Shown in pieces: positions 1 to 11,481 of a stretch of 47,357 nt of DNA. The stretch is from contig NW_025955269.1 of the NCBI RefSeq assembly GCF_022376445.1, forward strand, positions 1-47,357, given 5' to 3'. Numbering within the stretch: position 1 is the first letter of the stretch; each line of letters opens with the position of its first letter. Position numbers and translations under genes: made by a program. The notes below the pieces were generated by a model. The model was not told the DNA's origin, did not search any database, and was given only the letters and a program-made list of their open reading frames with translations. This stretch comes from Fomitopsis serialis. Taxonomy: Eukaryota; Basidiomycota; Agaricomycetes; Polyporales; Fomitopsidaceae.

Positions 1-868
1 TCGCCGCAGATTTGAAGAGTTCCTGTTCGACATTGCCGATGATGAGAGGAATAGCTGGGAGAAGGTTCAAGCGTTGCATGAGGGATATATGGTACCGTTG
101 TGTAGTGTTCTCTTTCATCCTGTGAAATGCTAAGCTCCGCATACTCAGGAATTGCACCAACAAGGCTGGAGGCGATACGGGATGCGGGGAATCAAGCTGC
201 CGGAATTGACCGAGGCAGCTCTTTGTTGGCATGGTCGCCCTTTACGTATACGAGAGGGAAACTACAGCATCTACTTATTAACTTTAGAGGGGAGTGCGTT
301 TCATTCCAAATATTCAATCGCGGAACGTACCGTCATTTGTAAGCAGTTCTGGCACCAAGACAGGCAGGACTTTGTCCGATGCTCACAGTGGATCATTGAA
401 GGCGCGGGCAAACGAGAAAACGGAAGAACCGGTAGGCTCGACCCATGATCGGCACCAGTCATCTGAGTCGAAGCATCCTGGCAAGGCCATGGTCACGACA
501 AAGAGACGCAAGCGGCCAGAGGAAGACTCTGAATACCGGCCTGCCCGTAGGCGGGCGAGAAATTCCTTGCCGGAGGAAGAGGAAGAAAGTGTGAAGACGT
601 ATGTGAGTGCTTCGAGGACGTTGGTTGTTCATCGTATACATGGTACTGACCATCGTCGCACTCATGTGGCATGATGTAGACCGTTTTCACGGGCAACGCA
701 CGTTGTCGACGCTGTATACAGGAAAAGAGACTTACTGTATGCAAGAATTCGCGGGCAGGCGATGCCTCCAATGTGCGAAGAAGCATCTCGGCGGGTGCAG
801 CCATATTCAGTCTGTTCAGATGGAGGCAGAGGCCTAGGGTTTTGACTTGTGGAGTTGATGAAGCTTAA
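1..868 (+). CDS. 3' part of an unidentified gene (partial, structure uncertain)
   Basis: The frame opening at base 2 reads through base 91 and meets a plausible donor (GTACCG at 92). An acceptor at 147-148 continues the same frame through about base 245 with a charged, Trp-rich segment. From about 291 another frame codes a Ser/Lys/Arg/Glu-rich stretch with basic clusters (TTKRRKR, ARRRARN) and an acidic run (PEEEEE), typical of a disordered nuclear protein tail. A good donor (GTGAGT, 603) and acceptor (678-679) would join this to a final exon carrying a CxxC...C cluster (CRRCIQEKRLTVC) and ending at 866-868. I could not connect the 245 and 291 segments cleanly in phase: either an exon boundary is wrong or there is a frameshift. 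The 5' end lies outside the window and I do not recognise the family. Confidence 0.35.
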
Positions 869-1286
869 GGGGACAAGGATTGGGGCGTATTCACTGTTGA
901 CACTGTGCTAGATTTGGGCGCAAGGTTGCCAACGAACCCGACTCCTGTTCGCAATGATCAAGTTCCATTCACAAGGTGACCGTTAGCATGCACGAAGCTC
1001 GGAAAGCAGGGGCGATACCATATGGGTCCTCGAGCTCGCATCGCAATACTTACTTTTTGTCGCAGAAGTAGTGGAAGGGGTCGAAAGCATAGTAGTGGCC
1101 GCATGGCGCCGGCGAGTGCGAGTGGCAGAGGTCCTGTCGCGACGCGTTGAGAGGGCGTGACCGTTTTGCCGGCGTCACTCTTCGGAGTCTAACCTCCAAC
1201 GATACCCGTCCAAGGCCAGGGCCTCACACGAGCACCTCTTGCTCTTGCTCTCCATCTACTGGCTTCTCTGCACCGACCATACGTCG
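869..1286. other. Intergenic, MDM31 upstream region
   Basis: No convincing coding frame. It holds the 3' end of the left-edge gene and the 5' region of MDM31. I see no TATA box or repeat that I can support. Confidence 0.5.
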
Positions 1287-3839
1287 ATGTCTGTTGCGCA
1301 GCGATGCGGCTCCGCCCTGATGCGCTACTCTAGTCGTGCCCATACCGCCGCGGCGGTCGACCGCTACAGCATTATACACGCATTTTTCTCGCGACAACAA
1401 ACCGTTGCCAGGACCGCCGCTGCTCAGCAGAGTCACTACGTGCATGTTCGCTGCCGTATCGGTCTGGACACCTCATTTTCGGGCACACGTCTCAATGTCC
1501 GACACTTCTCGTGGACTTGCAATCGGAGCGCGGAGCAACCGGCCAAGGGAGTTAATAAGGCGCCAGAGCAGAGGCGGAGCACCATAGGCGAGGGAGGATC
1601 GTCCTCGTCCGAAAGCGGGTCAAAAGTTGAACCACTGAACCCTCACCAGTACGACAACTATCCTCCTTTCTTACGGCGAATCGCTCTCTCGCTCCCCACT
1701 CATCGACCAACGCGTGAAGACTTTCTCAATGCTGCAACTGGTTTCTGGCAACGTGCTCGGATACGTTTCAAATGGCTGACCATTAGGTCCTTTCGCAAGT
1801 ACAATGCCGACGACATATCGGCGTTCGTAACCTGGTTCGTCATGAGCCAAACCATATGGCTATTTATCGGAACGTGAGTCTGACTACTATCTTTACCTAC
1901 ATCGGTCTCAGTGCAATGTCCTTTAAGAACCACGTTCTTTTCAGTGGTCTTCGCGACCATAAACAGTCTCAGACTCCAAGGTGCGTACGTGCATCCACCC
2001 ATCCCGAGCTGTACTGAGAGTTCTCTGCACAGAATATGTCGCACGAGCAATAAGCGACTACCTCACGTCGGAGACGGGCATCACAATTATCTTCGAGTCT
2101 GCCATTGTACCCAAGTGGAAGGACTCTCGTATCTCTTTCAAGAATGTCTACATCATTCGGGGGCCCCATGGTCCGGAGATTGCTAAGAAGAGGAAGTCGG
2201 CCATGTCTAGTGGAGGACATATGGTGGCAGTAGGCTACGATGTCAGCAACCACCCTTCCTTCCATGTCACAGGCGACGAGGATGAAGAGGAGGGCATGCA
2301 TATGCACGCGGAAGAAGACGTCAATTACTCCATCTTCGACCTGAGCGTGGACTCGATTGACGTTACCCTATCGTTTGCGCGATGGTGGCAAGGGAAGGGC
2401 CTGATTGTAGATGCCGTCGTAAAAGGCGTCCGAGGGGTACTCGGTAAGGTTGACGCTATCAGAAAGCTGCCTTCAGTCTCATTCGGCCCTCGCAGATCGT
2501 CGTTCAGTGGTCTGGGACCCGGACCACCCACTCGATCCTGTGCTCTTCAGGCACGAAGCCCAACCAGGGGATTTCGAGCTCGAGTCGCTCCAACTCGAGG
2601 ACGTTCTCCTCACCGTGTATCAGCCAGGCAACTTCCGGCCCTTCACCGCATCCATTTTTCGTGCGGACATACGTACGTTCAGGAAGCAATGGCTCTTCTA
2701 CGACTTCCTCGCTGCGGAGAATGTCGTGGGTCAGTATGACAACTGCCTGTTCAGCCTGCACCGTCCGCAGAGCATAGGCCGTACTACGGAGCAGGACCTG
2801 CAGGACGGTCAATGGGTGCGCATGGTCAGTCGCATGAGCTATCCCTTCCCGAGTGCCAGAAACCTGACACAGTACTACAGTCGCGATTCCGGATGGACGG
2901 TCTCAACGTCGACCACATGCAAGCTATGACGACGCAAGACGGGCCCTTCTCCTGGATCACCTCCGGCAAGGTCGACGCCGTGCTCGACATCAAGTTCCCG
3001 CGGGGGCCCACGGAGGAGCTGCCGATCAACGCGCTCCTGGGCGAGCTCGCGGACGCGATCTCCACCGCGGCATCGTCCGTCACTGCGGAGCGCATCCCCG
3101 GCCAGCGCGAGCTCGCGAAGCCGCCGCTGAGCGCGCCGTCGGACAAGGATCTGGTTACGGAGAACCCGGACGTGCCCCAAGTGGTGATTGATATTGACTT
3201 GAGGTTCAGGGATCTGAAGGCGGCGGTGCCGATCTTTACCCATGAGCTGAGCTATGTGAACAATGCACTCGTGAGGCCGATCGTGGCGTTTATGAAGTGC
3301 GTGGTGCTTCGCCTGGCGTGCGCATGGACGCTGACGATTTGTTGCAGCGCGAATCGGACCTTGGTACCTATCCGTTGTAGAGTCGTGAAACCGCTCAGTG
3401 ATTTCGAGGGTTCGTGGACGGTGAGTTGTCTCGACACCAATCTGGATACGACCAAACTGCTGACGCTGAATGCCCATAGCTCTGGGAAAGTGCGTATAGT
3501 GTTACCAGATAGTGGGACGCATCTGACGATTTCAACAGCTGGTCTAATGGACATTATCTCCCTCAAGGTCAGTATTCTCCTTGTGCCGATGTAGACGCCA
3601 TCAGTCCTGACGTTCGCGGTTCGCAGGTATACGAGGCGATGGCGTACCACGTCGCCCAAGCGAATTTCAACCGCCGCCTCAAGGTCGTGAGCGCGTGGAG
3701 CCTGCAGATGACCGCGAGCGCGATGATCTCTGCACTGCGGACGCTCATCGACCCCGTCGCGACGCATCTGCGCGACTTGTACGAGGAGGGAGGGTACGAG
3801 GCGCTCTTTGTCCCACCAGATGGGCCCCTGATTGCTTGA
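1287..3839 (+). CDS. MDM31: Mdm31/Mdm32-family mitochondrial inner membrane protein
   Basis: Nine exons: 1287-1873, 1928-1980, 2033-2443, 2496-2824, 2881-3296, 3348-3420, 3480-3489, 3539-3567, 3627-3839, giving 706 residues with every junction in phase. The family acts in the mitochondrial inner membrane in organelle morphology, mtDNA maintenance and phospholipid homeostasis. Recognition rests on conserved stretches: the first membrane segment (FVTWFVMSQTIWLFIGT), the following TSETGITIIFESAIVPKWK, WDPDHPLDP, and the C-terminal RTLVPIRCRVVKPLSDF and GLMDIISLKVYEAM. The start at 1287 is chosen over 1239 because it opens a basic, Ser/Ala-rich presequence (MSVAQRCGSALMRYSSR) suited to mitochondrial import. 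Exon 7 is only 10 nt; without it the conserved TLWETGLMDI junction breaks frame. All introns are 50-60 nt GT-AG. Confidence 0.9.
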
Positions 3840-3957
3840 GCGGCGTGTTGTTTAGGTGGCGATGATTGAGGATGTTCGGCTGGGGCGAACAAAAGTACGC
3901 TAGGGTATGGTGTAATGCTCACGACACTTATGACGCTTGATGACTATCACACACTAG

Positions 3958-3977
3958 TCTACTCTACTCTACTCTAC
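3958..3977. repeat. (TCTAC)4 microsatellite
   Basis: Four perfect tandem copies of TCTAC lie between the convergent 3' ends of MDM31 and the MFS gene. Confidence 0.8.
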
Positions 3978-4086
3978 TTGGACTGCTGCCCGCTTCTCGT
4001 CATCGGGAATGTGAATTAGGCGTTATAGCACAGTCTACAACAATACACGAGAGTACAGGGTGGGAGAACATGCGCGGTCTAGTCTA

Positions 4087-6046
4087 TCAGTCATCCCGAT
4101 ATCGCTTCATCTGCTCTGCGAACCAGCCAGAGACGACGGAGATGAGGACCATGACGACGACCCAGAAGTGGCCGCCGAGAATATGTCGCGAGGATGAGAA
4201 CGCGAAGAGCGAGCTGGTGGGAAAGGGTGGGTCAGTCTCAATGGAGAGCGGAGAACAAGGCGGCCAGCCCGGGCGAGGCATACCTGACGATGGCCGGCGA
4301 GAAGACACTCGCGAGGGACTGGGCGAACTCGGCGAGCCCATTTGACGTCCCCAGGGACGACGTGCCGGGCGTGTGGTCCTTCGTCAGAATCATGATGATG
4401 CTGGGTTTCCCCGTCAGCCCGCGGAAATCCCTGCACGGCGCGTACAGCGGGACTCACGAGAACGCCATGCACCCGATGCGCGACAAGAACAGCACGAAGC
4501 TCACGGCCGTCCACTCCGTCACGACGCCCTCGGCGCCCTCGACCTTCTTGGCCACGAAGGAGAGCAGCGCCATCGCCGCGAACGTGAACGGCCAGGAGCG
4601 CATGCAGAAGCGGAACACGGTGAGGACGCCGAAGCGCCGCAGGCAGTAGGGCATGCCGAGCTTGAGGAAGATAGAGACGGTGCCCATGATGCCGAGTGCG
4701 CGGCCGATTTGCGAAGGCTGCCATGATCACGCACGTCGGTCAAGAGAACGTGCGGAAGGTGACAGGAGACGTACGGAGAGGGCAAGGCCGCCGTCTTCTA
4801 CGGGTGTGTATGCCTGGAGCACGAAGACGGTGTTAAAGCTGCCCGCGACGTACGCGAGGGCGCCGCTGGAAGCGCAGAGCATGCGGATGACGGGCATGGA
4901 GAGCAGCTTTCGGATGCTGAGCGGCTTGGTCGAAATAAATGGATCCGTGTGTTGTCTTCTAACGGGCGATATGGGGCTCTCTAAGTCTTCGTCGGGATGG
5001 ATACGGATGGGGCCCTTGCGTGCGCCACGTTTACCCGGGAGTGTCTACGAGCGATGTCAGTCTCGCAATGCCATTGAGGGACAAATTACTTGACCTCCTC
5101 AAGGACGAAGATAGCGAGTAACAGCGCGGTGGCGGCGATAGAGGCTGTGATGAGGCATGGTAGGAAATATGGGTACTGTCTCCAGAACGGAGTGTCGAAC
5201 CATGGGCCGCCGAATTCTGTTGCAGGGTTTGAGAATGTGCCGCCTATGAGTGGGCTACGTAAAGATGTGAGTATCGCTCGTTGAGACATATAAAGGGAAC
5301 TTATAAAGCACCCGACTGCAAAGCCAATCGCAGAGACAATGTCATAGAGCGGGAAGGCGATGGCTTCGTTTGTTGAATCTACGAGCTCTCCCACTATGGA
5401 GTGTATGGCCCCGGTTGTACCGCTGAAGATGCCGACTGAGGGTACACGTCAGACCCGTTTGAGCATGAGTACGAAGCGTTCCACTGACTGAGGAAGACGG
5501 TCAACAGCACTGTGGGGAATGTCTGAGAGATCCCAAAGAGGAGTGTAAAGAATCCAGTCAGTGCCGTGCCGACGATGACCACAGGTTTCCGCCCATGCCG
5601 GTCTTATATTCTCGTTAGCTATATCAGCACAGGGATGCGGCCTCAGACAATTTACCAGAGAGTCTTCCCCAGAGGTAGATAGTCACTAGATGCGCTATGG
5701 ATCTGGCGCTGCCCTAAACGCCCCTTCAGCCCTTGAGGCGTATGTTCGAAATTCAGCGACTGACCACAAGCCCGCTGTAGTATCCCGTCTTTGCGCCCTC
5801 TGCTTTGGCAAGACTGGCGACGAGAACATTGATATAGGGCATGGACTGGGTGCTCGCTAAGGGGATGACCAGTTTAACGAAGTACACGACTGCCAGCTGC
5901 AGTTTGGGAAGGGCATTTGGGCGTGGGGACACGCGCTCGCGGTCACGGTGCTCTGGCGGCAGGAGGGGATCAGAGTCCAAGCTCGAGTCGGAGCGAACCT
6001 CAGCCATGTCTAGTTCGAGTTGTTCGGCGGCAAGCTCGGGAGCCAT
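4087..6046 (-). CDS. Major facilitator superfamily transporter (ZIFL/YCR023C-like)
   Basis: Nine exons on the minus strand: 6046-5765, 5713-5656, 5602-5489, 5435-5312, 5254-5095, 5044-4775, 4717-4458, 4400-4284, 4213-4087, in phase throughout, 503 residues. After an acidic cytosolic N-terminus come twelve-helix MFS features: helix 1 with STQSMPYINVLVASL, TGYYSGLV, the loop-2 signature (WGRLSDRHGRKP), FLIGIFSGTTGAIHSIVGEL, a long central loop after LEETLPGKRGARKG, and helices 7-12 ending SGWFAEQMKRYRDD. This layout matches the fungal and plant ZIFL-like group of putative drug/H+ or metal-chelate antiporters at plasma or vacuolar membrane; the substrate cannot be read from sequence. It is divergent from the BI-1-like gene with 287 bp between start codons. 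Confidence 0.88.
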
Positions 6047-6333
6047 TTGGGGAGCTTATATACAGAGCTTATGTGGTGCTGCGAGGTGCTGACACTACGC
6101 TAGCGTGCTTGATGGCGTGAATGGCGAAGAAGCGTCGCTGCTGGGAAACACGCCCGCTGCGGCTCAGCCTGGCTCAGCACCGAGATACACCCGTTTCTTT
6201 CGGGCACCGGTCAGGCGCCCATATACACATCCACGTGACCGAGATATGACAGAACCTGTGTCTAGGCGCTGACGTCGCGGTCTCAGCTTTCCGCACTCCT
6301 CGCGAGTCGCAGACATCTTCTCCTTCGACTACC
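6047..6333. promoter_or_regulatory. Divergent promoter between the MFS and BI-1-like genes
   Basis: 287 bp separate the two start codons, so both 5' regions share this DNA. It contains CACGTGAC at 6232-6239, which reads GTCACGTG on the minus strand and fits the Cbf1-type consensus RTCACRTG. Its function is inferred only. Confidence 0.5.
6232..6239. promoter_or_regulatory. CACGTGAC E-box
   Basis: Cbf1-type RTCACRTG match on the minus strand, 95 bp upstream of the BI-1-like ATG and 186 bp upstream of the MFS ATG. Binding is not shown by sequence alone. Confidence 0.4.
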
Positions 6334-7649
6334 ATGTCTACAAACCACTACACCGCTCCTCCGCCTGCCTACAGCGCGCAGAAGCTTTCCAAGGTGCCTG
6401 GCGATGAGGAGGCATCGCAGCCCCTCCTGAGCCCGACAGCGGGTCCTAGCTCGGGTCCTGGTGGCATATACGACCAACCCGGGTTTGATGACATTCCCGA
6501 CGACTTCAAGGTATGTGTTGGTGTACTCAATACTCAAGCATTTTTGATAACATACACTCGCAGTATGGTACCACGGTCTCAGAGAGCGCTCTGGAGATCA
6601 GGAACGCCTTCGTCAGGAAGGTCTACTCCATCTTGTGTGAGTTCGCCTCGTCTACACTGTGGCACCGTCGCTAAAAGCAAGCCGTCTCAGTTTGCCAGAT
6701 CGTGAGTCTTCTTCGAGGTACTGGTTTGCACCGCAGTTTACCCAATCCCGCAGCTCGCGACTTGCGTCGTCGCTGGTGGTATTTCCCGGTCTCCTGACAC
6801 CATATTCTGGGTTCAGACCCAGTAAGTACTGTTGCCCGCTTAGATGGACTCTGCTGCTTATGCTCGCTCGCCAGCTTGTGGTCATTCTACATTCCCCTAT
6901 TCGGTACCCTCATCAACCTTGGGCTGCTCTTCTGGAAGCGCCACAGCCATCCGGCCAACCTAGTCCTTCTCTCCACCTTCACTCTTTTCGAAGCCTTCAC
7001 CCTCGGCGTCACCGTCGCCTTCTTCGACACCAATGTCGTTATGCAGGCTTTGTAAGTGCTATTGTGCTGCTGAGGCGCTGCGCATGATTGAGTTAAGCGC
7101 ACAGGTTGATCACCGTGGGTGTCTTCCTCGGTCTGACCTTGTTTACGCTGCAATCCAAGGTTAGTGCGCAATGCATTCTCACAGCCTGGGTTGCTGACTA
7201 GTCGTTCAGTATGACTTCTCGGGAATGGGCGGGTGGTTGTTCGGCGGCCTAGTCGCCCTCAGTGAGTTCGACCGCTGAATACTCATGGTCACTCATCTAA
7301 CTTCCTGCTGCAGTGATGACCGGCTTTGTCAGCATTTTCTTCCCCTTCAGCCGCACTCTGGACATGGTGTACGCTGGCGGTGGTTGCGTCCTCTTCAGTG
7401 GGTACGTCGTCTACGACACGTACATGATCACGAAGCGTCTCTCGCCGGATGAATACATTATGGCGGCTATCAGCCTCTACCTTGAGTGAGTAGCAGTCCC
7501 TGGACGTTTAGACTCGTGCTGACCTTGACTCGTCTAGCTTCATCAATCTTTGTAAGTTGCAATCGTGCGTCTGACTCTGACCAGCTCTGACCCGACCCAT
7601 TTTAGTCATCAACATCCTTCGTCTGTTGAATGATATGAACCGTGACTGA
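6334..7649 (+). CDS. BXI1: BAX inhibitor-1 / LFG (TMBIM) family membrane protein
   Basis: Ten exons: 6334-6510, 6564-6636, 6691-6701, 6754-6821, 6875-7051, 7105-7159, 7210-7261, 7314-7485, 7538-7551, 7606-7649; 280 residues. A Pro/Ser-rich cytosolic N-terminus (about 59 residues) is followed by YGTTVSESALEIRNAFVRKVYSIL and about seven hydrophobic segments, including GTLINLGLLFWKR, the family-typical FTLFEAFTLGVTVAFF, and the C-terminal pore region GYVVYDTYMITKRLSPDEY, then FINLFINILRLLNDMNRD. These proteins sit in the ER or Golgi membrane and moderate calcium leak and cell-death or unfolded-protein responses; yeast Bxi1 (Ybh3) is the closest named relative. Two exons are tiny (11 and 14 nt), yet the frame and family sequence continue exactly across them. 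Confidence 0.9.
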
Positions 7650-7915
7650 AGATTCAAACAAGAGTATCTTTATCGGTCGTTGTAATGTAGACGGTCCGCA
7701 GGTTTGCTGATCTATTGTTGAGACGTCTCTAATCTTGGACCTATTCCATTGTACTCGAAGTGTATTGTGTTCTGGGTAGTCCGATCCGAAACCTTCCATT
7801 CCAATCATGTTGATGACCGGTCGGCAGTGCTTGTAGTTATGGCGCCTTTGGCTCGCATGCCTTGCCCCCATCCTTGTAATATTCCATAGCAGACTCTGTG
7901 TCCAGCATGAGATTA

Positions 7916-8568
7916 GGGGAGCTCAGACTGAACGGGCAAGGGTACGGGTACGGGCAAGGGCACGTCACGGGACGGTCCGGCCGCACGGCGACTGTAGGGT
8001 TAGCCACAATTAGCGTAGATGCTGCCACCGTTAACCCTAGCCTAGTTCTTCCAGCTTCTACGCCACTGCTCTTTGTTACAGACAGTATTTGGATAGCATA
8101 ATCAGTATGGCTCTCAAGGCTAACGCGCACCAAAGAGAAAAATCAATTTGATGACAATCAACATGGCTCGTAAATATTGTACGCACGATGCACCTACTAT
8201 AGCCTACTACAGCTGAACTCGAGTGCGGGAAAGTGCCAGCGCCTGCCGAAAGCGGAATATACTAATCGGGTAACATAACATTTCCGAAAGCAGAACTACG
8301 TACTTAGGTATATGTTTTCAAAGTATTAGAGGATGGCGGCGTCGCATTTGCGATGGCGATCTAGCTGCCTCCTATCATGCTACCGAAACGGATGTACGTG
8401 CTCTATATACCTTGTCGGGACCAAACTATTGTACAATTACTGCTGCACAAACCCTAACGTTACGTGGCAGCCCCTACTGCTAACCCTACGGTTGCCGCGC
8501 GGCCGGACCGTCCCCGTGACCTACCCTTGCCCGTACCCGTACCCTTGCCCGTTCAGTCTGAGCTCCCC
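7916..8568. mobile_element. Non-autonomous DNA transposon (MITE), 653 bp, about 88 bp terminal inverted repeats
   Basis: The left end 7916-8003 and the reverse complement of the right end 8480-8568 (GGGGAGCTCAGACTGAACGG...) are nearly identical over 88-89 bp, with a handful of mismatches and a one-base indel. The element is flanked by TA on both sides (7914-7915 and 8569-8570), which reads as a TA target duplication. The ends contain short GGGTAC/GGGCAA-type direct repeats. No transposase reading frame exists inside, so it would be mobilised in trans. It sits between the 3' end of the BI-1-like gene and the ELL promoter. Confidence 0.85.
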
Positions 8569-8941
8569 TATTGAGGGCCTGTATCAGGCAGTTCAGACGT
8601 TCACCAAGTGGATAGATAAGGGAGCGGAGGTAAAGTTGGGAGTCCGCGACGAAGCAATCATCGCACAGATCGCGATCTGAATTGTGCCACTGCCAGTGGC
8701 CAAAGCAGCCCATCAGCCAGGCCGTGGCCATACCCATCCCCTGCTTGTTTCCCCACCACCACCATTCCGCTGTCGAGCTACACCCTCCAGCGAGGCCTAC
8801 CAGTTTACGAGAGTCGCACCCGACTCCCAGCTACCCCAGCTGCACGACACACTAGTCGCGGCGAGCCGCCGACCCGGGACTCCCTAAAGTTATCTCTTTC
8901 AACCGCTACACCCGGTTCAGTGCACACCCGCACGCGCAGCG
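8569..8941. other. Intergenic, ELL upstream region
   Basis: Between the MITE and the ELL start codon. C/T-rich, with no coding frame I can support; presumably promoter and 5' UTR. Confidence 0.5.
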
Positions 8942-11481
8942 ATGCCGCTCCCAGATGGCACTACATTGTCTATTCAAGGAGTCCCCAAACCAGGGGACGT
9001 CCTCTACACAAAGCCCAAGCAGGCGATGCTCGTCCGAATGACGTCCGAGGCGCTCGAGGCTCTCGAGGCATCCCGAGGCAGCGCTGCAATGGAGTTCGAG
9101 TTCGGGGACAACCCGGTACGGCCTCTCTAGTCTTATGTGCGCGTTGCGCTGACATGGTGCCCAGGGCATCCACATCGGCGACGCGTTCTTCCCCATGAGC
9201 ACAACGCCAGAGACCAATCATGAGCTCTACCTCCGACAGGCGACGGCGGCGAAGCCTAACGCCCCGCTGAAGCTGTACGGGAACATTCTAGGGAAGCTCA
9301 GGGTGAACCCCGAGCTCGGGGAGAAAGTAGAGGAGAGGGTGCGCGAAAGCACCCGCGTGGCGGAGGAGCAGCGCACCGAGCGCAAGACGATCCGCCTCGA
9401 CGGCCCGCTCGACCTCGGGAAGCCCGCGGCCGCTGGCAAGAAGAAGAAGGATGTTCAGAACATGTTCCGCAAGCCTCTGGGGGGCCGGAACCTCAGCGCA
9501 TCCAGCGGCACCCAGGCCACCCGTGGCGCATCGCCCCGAGTATCGGCCAATGCACAGGCAGCGCGGCCGGCGTCGCCTGCTGCGTCGACCTCGCGGACCG
9601 TTCTGGAGTCTGATCCGGGTGCGAGAGGGCGCCTTATACATTTCCTTGCTGCACGTCCTTGCGAACAGGAGGAGACCATTCTGCGAAAGGTATCAGGAGG
9701 TCAGCCTACGGAGGCCAAGCGTGCGGTCCTTCTCACATTGCTCGAAGAGGTAAGTTTTGGCCGTACGTATGAAAGTGCGTACTAAGATGTCTCTCGTGTA
9801 GGTCGGGATGAAGAGCGGCGACAGAGGTCCTCGCGTCTGGCAACTCAAACCACCATTGTGGACGACCGAAGTACGCCCATACGAGCAGAAGTTCTCTGCG
9901 GCCTTGATCGAAACTATCTCGAAGAACGCTGTGGTCGTCTTCGAAGAGATGAAACTTCCTTCAAACCATAAGGCGTGGGACAACGTGAGGAGGCCTAGGG
10001 ACGAAAGCCGCCCCGCTACTCCGGCAGGGCATCATCCTTTGGCGGACGACTCTGCGCGCGCCGAGCCTAAGCGTGCTATCATGAAGGAGGCTAAAATAGC
10101 AAAAGCTAAGACGACGGATGCGCCCAGGAAGAGGAAGGCGAACGAGCCGATTCCGATGAAGGACGAGAGCGTCCGTCCTCATTCTACGTCTAAGGGGAAA
10201 GAGAGAGCGGCTGATACCGCTACGCCGGACTCGTCCTCTGGAAGGCCGTCAATGCGGAGGTTCCCAGGTTCGGGCTTCAAGGCTCGGGCAAGCGGGAGCG
10301 GCACCCCCCCTACGCCGACCCTGCAGGACTCGCCCGGTATGCGGGCAGCGTCCCCTGCGGTTCCCCAGCCACCGAAAAGAACAGGCCCTGTCGACGTTCG
10401 GCAGAGCAAGCGATCTATGCCTCCTCCTTCGGGCACTGCGGACCCTGCTCCGCCAATCGCTCCCCCGGCGATGCAAGAACGAAAGGTGTCGAGCGGATCG
10501 ACTACCAAGGTGGCCACTCAGCGGAAAGCCGAGGAGGACCGAGCTGCGTCAAAGACTGCAGCAGCTAAGAAAGCAGCACGGGAGGTTGAGCGCAATCACG
10601 ACCTGCCAACGGGTACCAGCTCTATGAAGAAGTTCAAGAAGCGCGTCGCGAACGACGACGACGACTACTCTGACCGCGACGCGCAGCGCCAGAAGAAGCG
10701 CAAAGTGACTGAGACGAAAGTGAAGCTCGAGCGCGAAAGGGACCGGGAACGCGAGAAGGAGAGTGATCGGGAGAGCCGCCGCGGCAGGGACAAGGACAGC
10801 GATCTGGAGCGGGGTCGCGGGAGGGTGAGGGACGCGCCGATCCCGAAGAAGGCGATCAAGCAGGAAGCGTCGCCGATCACTGTCGCTCGGGTGAAGGTCA
10901 AGAAGGAGGCGTCGCCTGCTGGGTCGTTGTCGCGCCCTCCTAGCGACGCGCATGCCCGCCCCCCGTCGCGCCTGTCGGAGGTGGAGATCGCTCGGCCGCC
11001 CTCGTCCTCGTCCTCTGTGGACCCCCAGCGCAGCGCTGCTCAGAACCGGCGTCGGAAGTCGCCCGTGTACACCTCGTCCGAAAACGAGAGCCCCCCGCCG
11101 GCGAAGGCCAAGGCAGATGTGGCGCACAAGGAGCGACCGTCGAAGCCTTCGAAGCCGAAGTATGTGCCGATCTTCCGGCCGCGGTCGCAGCCCCTCCCGC
11201 CGGACGCAGAGGGGCTGAAGAAGTACTACCGGGCGTGCTACCGGGTGTACGCGACGCTGTACACCCAGAAGACGAAGTTCGTGATGAAGTACCAGGATAT
11301 GTTGGGCGACGGCGAGGACGAGTACGTGTACATATCCGACAGCGACTCGGACTCGCCGCTCGAGCTGTTTGATCCCGACATCACGTCGGCGTTCATGGCG
11401 GACCTTGCAGGGGTGGAGGAGGAACTGAGCAAGGTTCGGATGGCATACGAGAGTCTGGAGATCAGTGGGGACTCGGAGTAG
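8942..11481 (+). CDS. ell1: RNA polymerase II elongation factor, ELL family
   Basis: Three exons: 8942-9115, 9165-9749, 9802-11481; 812 residues. ELL proteins bind Pol II, suppress pausing and work with EAF within (super) elongation complexes in the nucleus. The N-terminal ELL domain (about residues 1-290) shows the family pattern: a beta-rich start, GIHIGDAFFPM, a basic linker, then the winged-helix-like RLIHFLAARPCEQEETILRKV and LLTLLEEVG...GPRVWQLKPPLW. The middle is disordered, Pro/Ser and Lys/Arg rich, with an alternating Arg/Glu/Asp run around residues 590-640. The C-terminus (about residues 715-812) resembles the occludin/ELL domain: EGLKKYYRACYRVYATLYTQKTKF. The start lies in the first frame after the promoter and begins the conserved domain directly. 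The assignment could weaken if the occludin-like end fails in a profile search. Confidence 0.8.

Noticed and set aside
7980..8480. TTAGGG/CCCTAA hexamers resembling telomere repeats
   Set aside because: Only single copies, placed symmetrically inside the MITE inverted ends; no tandem array.
10549..11127. 192-codon minus-strand frame opposite ELL
   Set aside because: Shadow of the repetitive Arg/Glu/Lys-rich ELL linker.
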